A stretch of DNA of 64,000 nucleotides from Bog-473 sp963838835 (GTDB lineage Bacteria > Actinomycetota > Acidimicrobiia > Acidimicrobiales > RAAP-2): assembly GCA_963838835.1 (NCBI GenBank), contig CAWITA010000036.1:62001-126000 (forward strand). The letters are read 5' to 3'. Below the pieces are notes generated by a model, which made no database searches, was not told the DNA's origin, and saw nothing but the letters and a program-made list of their open reading frames with translations. The stretch's first letter is position 1. Each line of letters opens with the position of its first letter. A program made the position numbers and the translations under genes. This document shows, one piece after another, positions 1 through 7,004 of the stretch.

Positions 1-1629
1 ACTGTGATCGCAGTTGCCCTCATGGCATTGCTGGCTGCCGTCGTAGGTGTCGGCTCACTGCGAGTTCGAGGAATGTTGCTGGCGGTGACGACCTTTGCAT
101 TGGCCCTTGCCGCACAGAACTTTCTCTACACCCTCCCCCTGTTCGGAGGCGGCCAATCGGGCAGCGTTTCATTCGTACGGGGTTCTCTGTTCGGCTTGAA
201 CTTGTCTTCCCAGCGGTCGTACTACTACGTCGTGCTCGCGGTTCTGGCGGCTGTCTTGGTGGTTCTGGCGAGGCTCCGACGATCGGGTGTGGGGCGAGCA
301 ATGATCGGCGTGCGCGATAACTCCGAGGCTGCCGCGAGTTACACCCTGTCACCCGCCCGTACGCGGATCAGGGCCTTCGCACTCGCGGGAGCGATCGCTG
401 GACTTGGTGGGGCACTCCTGGCCGGAGTGATCGAGTCGGTTCCGTACAACCAGGAGTTCTTCTTGGTCAACGATTCGCTCGTACTCGTCTCGATGGTGGT
501 CATCGGGGGCCTCGGATCGGTCAGCGGTGCCGTCATCGGCGCAATCTGGATCATCGGTCTCCCCGCCTTCTTTCCTAACAACCAACTGGTTCCGCTCTTT
601 ACTTCAAGCGTCGGACTCTTGTTCATGTTGCTCTACTTCCCGGGTGGCTTTGCGCAGATCGGCACATCCATCCGGGATTCCCTCATCAGACAGGCAGAAC
701 GACGGGCGGGTCCGCCACCCGCCAAACAAGCGACGGTGCTACCGAGGAGTCACTCCACAGCCGCGTCCCGGGCGGTTGCACCCACGCCCACGGCAGATTT
801 GCAGCAGGGGCCTGTGGTCCCGTCGCGTCCGCTTGAGGTGGAAATGCTCAGCGTGCATTTCGCCGGAAACAAGGCCCTTGACGAGGTCACCATCGAGGTT
901 GGTCCCAGGGAGGTTGTGGCCCTCATCGGAGCGAACGGGGCGGGAAAGTCCACTCTCATGAACGCAATCGGTGGTTACGTGCCTTCGACCGGTGCCGTGC
1001 GATTGTTCGGTCGCGATGTGCGGCGGGTCAGCGCCCACGGGCGGGCCGCTCTCGGCTTGGGTCGCACCTTCCAGGGCGCAGCGCTCTTTCCCGAACTGAC
1101 CGTTCGCGAGACGGTGCAGCTGGCTCTTGAGGCGAGGCACAAGACACCATTCGTCGGCACCGCTCTGCACCTCCCACAGGCGTTCCGTCACGAACGTGCC
1201 CAGCGGGCGGAGGCAGCTGAACTGATCGACTTCCTAGGGCTGGGGCGGTACGCGGACAGGTACAGCTCGGAGCTGTCCACCGGAACGCGGCGCATCGTCG
1301 AGTTGACATGCCTACTTGCAGTCGATGCGCGGCTGCTATGCCTCGACGAACCGACCGCAGGCGTCGCGCAACGTGAATCGGAAGCGTTCGGGCCGCTGAT
1401 GCTCAGGATTTGCACGGAACTCCAGGCATCCATGCTCGTCATAGAACATGACATGCCCCTCGCCATGGGAATAAGCGATCGCGTCTACTGCCTCGAAGCC
1501 GGGCGCGTGATCGCTGAGGGGCGACCCAACGAGATCGTCCAGAACGAACACGTCATCGCGAGTTACTTGGGACTCGCGGATCCTTCTGCCCCAACAGTGA
1601 CAGAACAACAAACATCGGAGGTTGTGTAG
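1..1629 (+). CDS. Branched-chain amino acid-type ABC transporter, LivM permease fused to LivG ATPase (5' end cut by window)
   Basis: One reading frame joins a LivM-like membrane permease to a LivG-like ATPase, so permease and one nucleotide-binding domain of a Liv-type importer are a single protein. The first ~225 visible residues are hydrophobic helices with LivM features (LRVRGMLLAV near the start, VVIGGLGSVSGAVIGA near residue 165). After a Pro/Thr-rich linker comes the ATPase: Walker A GANGAGKST near residue 309, signature LSTGTRR near 424 (LSTG instead of the usual LSGG), Walker B LLCLDEP near 444. LivM normally has another 70-100 residues before the visible start and the frame is open to base 1, so the true start is upstream of the window; the GTG at 4 is only the first in-frame candidate. 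It lies 5 bases before the binding-protein gene and is probably in its operon. A LivH partner is not visible. Substrate unknown. Confidence 0.9.
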   Translation, partial: TVIAVALMALLAAVVGVGSLRVRGMLLAVTTFALALAAQNFLYTLPLFGGGQSGSVSFVRGSLFGLNLSSQRSYYYVVLAVLAAVLVVLARLRRSGVGRAMIGVRDNSEAAASYTLSPARTRIRAFALAGAIAGLGGALLAGVIESVPYNQEFFLVNDSLVLVSMVVIGGLGSVSGAVIGAIWIIGLPAFFPNNQLVPLFTSSVGLLFMLLYFPGGFAQIGTSIRDSLIRQAERRAGPPPAKQATVLPRSHSTAASRAVAPTPTADLQQGPVVPSRPLEVEMLSVHFAGNKALDEVTIEVGPREVVALIGANGAGKSTLMNAIGGYVPSTGAVRLFGRDVRRVSAHGRAALGLGRTFQGAALFPELTVRETVQLALEARHKTPFVGTALHLPQAFRHERAQRAEAAELIDFLGLGRYADRYSSELSTGTRRIVELTCLLAVDARLLCLDEPTAGVAQRESEAFGPLMLRICTELQASMLVIEHDMPLAMGISDRVYCLEAGRVIAEGRPNEIVQNEHVIASYLGLADPSAPTVTEQQTSEVV

Positions 1630-1634
1630 ACATC

Positions 1635-2921
1635 GTGAGACTTTTCAATCGAATCGCATTCGCGTCGCTGAGCGCCGGGCTTGTGGTGACGGGAGCCCTG
1701 GTCCCAGTCGAATCCGCGGCAGCCTCGAGCACCAGTCCGGGCGTGACCGGCAACACGATCACAATCGGGGTTACGTACGTAGACCTGGCCTCGGTAGCCC
1801 AATTCATCCATGGACTCAACCAAGGCAACTACCAGGCCGTCTACCAGGCTCTCATCAACAACATCAATGCTCACGGGGGCATTGATGGAAGGATGATCAA
1901 GGCCGACTACGAGCCCATTGACCCCATCGGCACCACGTCATCATCGGCCGCGTGTACCCAACTCACCGAGGACGACAATGTGTTCGCCGTCATGGGGTTC
2001 TTTCAGGACAACGATCCCGCGTGTTACGTGACCCTGCACGACACACCCGAGATCGGCGGCACCATGACGACACAGCTGCTCTCCGCCGCCAAGGCACCCT
2101 GGTTCAGCCCGACGCCAATTGAGAACCAACTGGAACCGGAGACGGTCGCCGCGGCAGCAGCTCACGGCATATTCAAGGGCAAGAAGGTGGCGGTTTTCTC
2201 CCAGTCGGATGCACCTCCTGGACTCGTCTCATCGGTGATCGCTGCACTCAAGAAGCACGGCGTGACGCCAGTCGCGACGGCCCAAGTAGACGCCGAGACG
2301 AATGACACCGAGGCTTCGATCCAGCAGATCGCCGACGTCGTCACGCAGAAATTCCAGTCGGCCGGAGCGAATGTGGTCGTGGCCGTCGGGAACGCCGGCG
2401 ATTCGTGGCCAAATGCAACCAACACCGGGACTTACCATCCCCTGCTCGTGGCCGGCTACGAGCCGGCTCTTACGACGTTCACGGGCACGGCCAGTGCCAA
2501 TGCCCCCGCAATCGCGAATGCCGTCAGCGGAGACACCGAACCGCTGTCGGTGGGTACCAAGACGGTGGGCTGGGCCGATCCCGCAATGCAGCAGTGCGTC
2601 CACGTCGTGGAGGCCGCAGGTCAAAAAGTGCCGTCGCCTGTCGACAACTCGAGTGGACCGAACCAGCAATTCTTCTCGGTGGTGCAGGCCTGCCAAAACC
2701 TTGCCCTCTTCACCGCCATCGCCAAGCGTGCCGGCAAGACATTGGACAATCAAACCTTTGCGCGGGCCGGAGACACCTTGGGAACGGTTCATATCCCGGC
2801 CCTCGGCAGCGGCGCCTTTTCGAAGTCGGCACCGGCAGGGATGTTCCCTCTGTATCTGTACACATGGAGCGCGGCGCAAGACCAGCTCGTTCCAAGTTCG
2901 ACGCCCATCGGAACCACGTAG
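1635..2921 (+). CDS. Liv-type ABC transporter substrate-binding protein
   Basis: Secreted or lipid-anchored binding protein of the periplasmic-binding-protein type I (Peripla_BP_6, LivK-like) family, 428 residues, a normal length. A basic start (MRLFNR), a hydrophobic stretch and an Ala-rich AASS region around residues 28-32 form a signal peptide; no clear lipobox Cys is seen. The mature part begins with the typical VTGNTITIGVTY strand and continues with INNINAHGGIDGRMI, the family's hallmark early motif. The GTG at 1635 follows the permease/ATPase stop by 5 bases, so both are one transcription unit. The ligand cannot be inferred: Liv-type systems carry amino acids, amides, urea and aromatic or aliphatic acids. 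Neighbouring rhamnose genes make a sugar or glycoside-derived ligand possible, but this is only context. Confidence 0.92.
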   Translation: MRLFNRIAFASLSAGLVVTGALVPVESAAASSTSPGVTGNTITIGVTYVDLASVAQFIHGLNQGNYQAVYQALINNINAHGGIDGRMIKADYEPIDPIGTTSSSAACTQLTEDDNVFAVMGFFQDNDPACYVTLHDTPEIGGTMTTQLLSAAKAPWFSPTPIENQLEPETVAAAAAHGIFKGKKVAVFSQSDAPPGLVSSVIAALKKHGVTPVATAQVDAETNDTEASIQQIADVVTQKFQSAGANVVVAVGNAGDSWPNATNTGTYHPLLVAGYEPALTTFTGTASANAPAIANAVSGDTEPLSVGTKTVGWADPAMQQCVHVVEAAGQKVPSPVDNSSGPNQQFFSVVQACQNLALFTAIAKRAGKTLDNQTFARAGDTLGTVHIPALGSGAFSKSAPAGMFPLYLYTWSAAQDQLVPSSTPIGTT

Positions 2922-2967
2922 GCCGCGATGGCGGCACAACCCGGACACGACGAGATGGAGGCTCTCC

Positions 2968-4200
2968 ATGGAGCTTGATCGCCGAACGCGGCGCGACGCT
3001 GACCTGCGTGTGATCGACGTGGACGCGTATTTCGGCGGAGAGTTCGCAGACGTTCCCCAGGCGCGAAAGGTGCTCGCTGCACGGGGTATTCGGCACCTCG
3101 ACGCGGCGAGCCTTGGCTTCCGAGTGGGAGATTCGGCTTGGACGATCTCGGCTGGGGACATTCTCGTCGCGACGAAAGGCACCTCGTCCGATGCGGTGAC
3201 GATCGAACTCGACGCGGCTCAATTCTCGAACTGGGTGCAGCAACAGGTCACCTTCAATGCCCTCTTGACTGGGCGCAGCGTGCGGCTGGTACGGGGCTCA
3301 CCCAAGGACTTGGCCGCGTGGGACGCGGCATGGCTCGCACTTCTTGAGGGATGGCCGGTCTTCGAAGAGGGCGTACGGTTCATTGGGCGCGATGGCAACT
3401 GCCTTGACCTTCAGCAGGCCTTCACACCTGACGACCCCGGCGAGGACATCGCACACTTCTTCCGTGAAGCCGGCTTCCTGCACCTCCGGGGCTGGCTTGA
3501 GGCCGGCGACATGGCCAGGATCGGTCAAGAAATCGACTCCGCCCTCCCCTGCTACGAGGAGGGGGATGGTAAGTCGTGGTGGGCCACGGTCGACGGCGGT
3601 GTGCGCGCATGCGTCCGGCTTCAACATTTCGTGGAGCACTCGCCGACGACCGCCGGGGTCCTCGCCAGCGATGCCTGGGCGGCGGTCCGACAGGCCGTGT
3701 CTGGTACCGATGAACTGACGCAGCCGCCGATCGAGGGGAACTGCATCGAAGCCCTGGTGAAGCCACTGGGCGTCGTGGAAGGGGTCTCGGATGTGCCCTG
3801 GCACCGTGACTGCAATTTCGGTCGACATGCGTACCAATGCGCGGGGGCCGTGGTCGGCATCTCCGTGGATCCTGGAAACGAGGAAAGTGGGCTGCTTCGC
3901 GTCGTTGCGGGCTCGCACCGAGTATCCATGCCCCCGTATAGGGCCAATCAGGACCCTTACCTGCCCGTTGTTCCGGTGGTCACGGAACAGGGCGACATCA
4001 CCGTGCACCAAAGCTGCACCCTGCATGAAGCGACACCACCTTTGGTGCGACCGCGTCGGGTCATGTACACGGGATTCGGGCTCCCACCAACCGCGGACAC
4101 GTCGCAAGGGCACTCTCAAAAGCGCGACCTCGAGGATTTACGGGAACGGGCACACAAGCTCCAGTCGCAGCCTCGGAGCCCAGTCGCTCGAGCCCGCTGA
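2968..4200 (+). CDS. Phytanoyl-CoA dioxygenase (PhyH) family protein with N-terminal extension
   Basis: Predicted non-haem Fe(II)/2-oxoglutarate-dependent oxygenase, 410 residues. The facial triad is visible: VPWHRDCNF supplies the His-x-Asp pair near residue 275 and the distal His lies in LHEATPPLV near residue 354. The arginine of MYTGFG-type C-terminal strands is plausible but not assigned. The first ~120 residues are not PhyH; they resemble a small lipid-binding SCP2-like domain (strands ending in a stretch about sterol-carrier length), which is an inference from pattern only. The frame is open upstream to 2302, but that part is out of frame with the binding-protein gene it would overlap; the ATG at 2968, 46 bases after the upstream stop, with GGAG nearby, is the sensible start. 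It sits inside the Liv transporter cluster, suggesting it hydroxylates the imported compound or its CoA ester. Confidence 0.8.
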   Translation: MELDRRTRRDADLRVIDVDAYFGGEFADVPQARKVLAARGIRHLDAASLGFRVGDSAWTISAGDILVATKGTSSDAVTIELDAAQFSNWVQQQVTFNALLTGRSVRLVRGSPKDLAAWDAAWLALLEGWPVFEEGVRFIGRDGNCLDLQQAFTPDDPGEDIAHFFREAGFLHLRGWLEAGDMARIGQEIDSALPCYEEGDGKSWWATVDGGVRACVRLQHFVEHSPTTAGVLASDAWAAVRQAVSGTDELTQPPIEGNCIEALVKPLGVVEGVSDVPWHRDCNFGRHAYQCAGAVVGISVDPGNEESGLLRVVAGSHRVSMPPYRANQDPYLPVVPVVTEQGDITVHQSCTLHEATPPLVRPRRVMYTGFGLPPTADTSQGHSQKRDLEDLRERAHKLQSQPRSPVARAR

Positions 4201-4546
4201 CATCGAACGGACGCCGCAGGGTCCCGTGCTTGAATCGCTCTATTTTTTGACGGTTCTACGTCTTTTGTTCCGCCTTGAGTTCGTGAAACGCCGCCAGAGC
4301 CACACCACGCTATATATGCCTGTTGAACAGGTATTACTATACGCTGTTGACAAACCGTCCCGGGGCGCATTAAACAGGGCTCTTCGTGTCTGAATCGCTT
4401 CAGATTAGGGGCGGAATCATCCAACCGGACCACGGGTTCGAGTCCGGTAGGAACAAATGCCCGCAGGGACTGACAAGGCGACCAGGAACTGTACGGGGCG
4501 GGACATGTGTCGGCCATGCTCATGACCCCAGAGTGGCGGTGCTCCA
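4201..4546. other. Intergenic gap before MFS-LivF gene
   Basis: No convincing gene. It contains the promoter-like sequence at 4319-4374 and, at 4423-4445, a small hairpin (CCGGAC...GTCCGG) whose loop spells GGGTTCGA; this looks like a tRNA T-arm but has no matching acceptor or anticodon arms. The T-run at 4241-4247 is not preceded by a clear stem, so I do not call a terminator. Confidence 0.5.
4319..4374 (+). promoter_or_regulatory. Putative promoter with upstream palindrome
   Basis: An AT-rich island in the 346-base gap after the PhyH gene carries a perfect palindrome CCTGTT-G-AACAGG (4319-4331), a consensus -35 TTGACA at 4347-4352 and, after 16 bases, ATTAAA at 4369-4374 as a -10 candidate. 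It would transcribe the MFS-LivF gene starting at 4547, leaving a ~165-base leader. The palindrome just upstream of the -35 is placed like an activator or repressor site. Assigned by eye only. Confidence 0.4.
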
Positions 4547-6790
4547 ATGACGCAAGACGCGGGAGGGCCGATCACAAACGGCTCTCACGGCACCGATCTG
4601 GAAACGGCGGACACGGGTGATCTGGCCACCCTGGTACTCGATATCGAGCAGCGGCAACAGCTCGAGGACGCCAAGGGCACAGAACCGATCCTTTTTGCAG
4701 ACGACCTACTGCCAGGTGTCGGCGCAAAGGAGATGTCGCTCCGAGACGGGCTCAGGACAGCAGGTAGCGCCACTCTCGTGGTCCTCATCGCACTATCCGG
4801 ATTGGACCAGTTGACCAATTCCGGTCTGAGCGTGCTCGCCCCAAACATCAGAGACACGTTGCACGTCAGCAACGGCACCATCGTCTTCATCAGCTCCGCG
4901 GCAGGAGGCTTCCTCGTACTCGGCGCACTCCCTATGGGGTGGCTCGCCGACAGATACCGGCGTCCACCGATCATCGCCTGGGCCAGCCTGGCCTTCAGCA
5001 TGATGTTGGCGGTTTGCGGATTCGCCGTGAACGCCTTCATGCTTTTCTGGGCCCAGCTCGGAGTTGGAGTCTCCAAGGCCAACACCATCTCCGTGCAGTG
5101 GTCTCTCCTGGCGGACCAATACCCCATAGGGGTCAGAGGACGCATCAGCGCCGCGCTGAACTTCGGAACCCAATCGGCAGGTGCGCTCAGCCCTCTCCTC
5201 ATGGCCGGCATCGCGACCTTGGCCGGAGGCTCGGCGGGCTGGAGGTGGTCGTTCGTCGTCTTGGCCATTCCCGTCGCGGTAGTCGCCCTCTTGGCATTCA
5301 GGCTGCCAGAGCCGGTGCGAGGACAACACGAGAAATCCAGCGTCCTGGGCACGGTGATCGACGACGAAAGTCCAGCACCAATTTCGGTGGAAGCGGCCTT
5401 CGCACGAATCCGCAGAATCAAGACGCTCATGTCGGCGATCATCGGCTTTGCGGCGCTTGGTTTCGCCTTGTTCACAGGACCCGTGCTGAGCAACCTCTTC
5501 CTACAACAGCACTATCACTTGGACACCTTTTACCGGGGATTGGCCGCGACGATTGCCGCCGCCACAACCCTGCCGCTCCTGCCGTGGGCAGGCAAACGGT
5601 ACGACCGTCTCTACCGGACCAATCCCGCCAAGGCGGTGGCATTGCTCGGAATGCTGATTTTGCCGGCCGCCGTGCTGACACCCATCCAATTCTTCATGCC
5701 GAGCTGGCAGTTATTCGTCCTCGTCGGGATTCCCCAGGTGATGCTGTTCACCATCGCCTTCACCATGTGCAGCCCCATATTCCAGTCAGTGATCCCGTAC
5801 CGACTGCGTGGAATCGGCAGCGCGCTCGCTGCTATCTACATCTTCTTCGTCGGGGCGACCGGTGGTGCTCTGATCGCTGCTTTCTTGACCAATGAATACG
5901 GCCCTCGAACAGCGATGATCTCGGTCATGGTGCCTGCCGCGATCATCGGTGGATTGTTCATCATCAGGAGCTCGACTTCTATCCGCGGAGATCTCTCCTT
6001 GGTTGTAGCGGAACTGCAGGAGGAAATGGCCGAACATGAACGGCAAGCGCAAAACCCTGATCGCATACCGGTGCTGCAGGTCAACAACATCGACTTCTCG
6101 TACGGACAAGTCCAGGTGCTCCACGATGTGGGGTTCGAGATCTACCGCGGCGAGATCGTGGCGTTGCTCGGTACCAACGGGGCGGGGAAGTCGTCGATCC
6201 TCCGGGTGGTCGCTGGTCTCGGGACTCCGTCTCGGGGTGTCGTCCGGCTCAACGGCAAAACGATCACCTACGTGTCGCCCGAGCAACGAGCAAAGCTCGG
6301 CATAGACATCCTCCCGGGAGGGAAGGCCGTCTTTCCCACGATGACGGTCGCCCAAAATCTCGAAATGGGAGCGTACGCCTACCGGAAAGATCGGGCAGAT
6401 CGAGACCGCCGGATCACCAGGGTCCTCGACCTCTTCCCCGCTCTCCAGCACCGGCTGTCCGATCGGGCCGATTCGCTCTCCGGAGGACAGCAACAGATGC
6501 TGGGTCTGGCTAGGTCCCTCATGCACGACCCAGAGATCCTTCTCATCGACGAGCTCTCGCTCGGACTGGCACCCATCGTTCTGCAAGAGCTGGTGAGCGT
6601 CCTCGAACGACTGAAAGAGGAAGGGATGACGATGGTCATCGTCGAGCAATCCGTCGATGTGGCGCTTTCCATCGCCAGCCGAGCGATCTTTCTGGAAAAA
6701 GGAGAGGTCAAGTTCGAAGGACTTGCTGAAGAGTTAAGAGGACGGGATGACTTGCTCCGCGCGGTGTTCCTCGGGAAGGAAGGGGGCTGA
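4547..6790 (+). CDS. MFS transporter fused to LivF-type ABC ATPase
   Basis: A 747-residue fusion. Residues ~60-475 are a 12-helix major facilitator domain (GWLADRYRRPP loop near residue 130, the MFS motif between helices 2 and 3; large central cytoplasmic loop around 255-290). Residues ~510-747 are a LivF-like ATPase: Walker A LLGTNGAGKSS near 541, a normal signature LSGGQQQ near 643, Walker B ILLIDE near 663 followed by LSLGLAPIV, a LivF hallmark. The usual Liv system uses separate LivG and LivF ATPases; here LivG is fused to LivM at the window start and LivF to an MFS protein, so the ATPases could pair while docking a second carrier. It follows the palindrome/promoter at 4319-4374. Whether the MFS part is an independent facilitator or replaces a permease is unknown. 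Confidence 0.88.
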   Translation: MTQDAGGPITNGSHGTDLETADTGDLATLVLDIEQRQQLEDAKGTEPILFADDLLPGVGAKEMSLRDGLRTAGSATLVVLIALSGLDQLTNSGLSVLAPNIRDTLHVSNGTIVFISSAAGGFLVLGALPMGWLADRYRRPPIIAWASLAFSMMLAVCGFAVNAFMLFWAQLGVGVSKANTISVQWSLLADQYPIGVRGRISAALNFGTQSAGALSPLLMAGIATLAGGSAGWRWSFVVLAIPVAVVALLAFRLPEPVRGQHEKSSVLGTVIDDESPAPISVEAAFARIRRIKTLMSAIIGFAALGFALFTGPVLSNLFLQQHYHLDTFYRGLAATIAAATTLPLLPWAGKRYDRLYRTNPAKAVALLGMLILPAAVLTPIQFFMPSWQLFVLVGIPQVMLFTIAFTMCSPIFQSVIPYRLRGIGSALAAIYIFFVGATGGALIAAFLTNEYGPRTAMISVMVPAAIIGGLFIIRSSTSIRGDLSLVVAELQEEMAEHERQAQNPDRIPVLQVNNIDFSYGQVQVLHDVGFEIYRGEIVALLGTNGAGKSSILRVVAGLGTPSRGVVRLNGKTITYVSPEQRAKLGIDILPGGKAVFPTMTVAQNLEMGAYAYRKDRADRDRRITRVLDLFPALQHRLSDRADSLSGGQQQMLGLARSLMHDPEILLIDELSLGLAPIVLQELVSVLERLKEEGMTMVIVEQSVDVALSIASRAIFLEKGEVKFEGLAEELRGRDDLLRAVFLGKEGG

Positions 6791-7004
6791 GGGTCCGCCC
6801 TCCATCAGTGTCCTCGACCGCTCTTGGGGCCTCTGGCCACGAGGCATGTCGGAGCACTGCGCTTCACGACTTGCGCAATTTGTACCAACTTGTGCGCTCG
6901 TTGGATGAGATCAGAGGAGAAGACACACCTGTGTCGACAGTCAGGAGACTTGTGGCGGCCGCCGTCCTTATCGGAGGTTTACCGACCACATACGGCATCT
7001 CGCG

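Noticed and set aside
4423..4445. Possible tRNA (GGGTTCGAGTCC)
   Set aside because: Only a T-arm-like hairpin; no acceptor, D- or anticodon arm can be folded around it.
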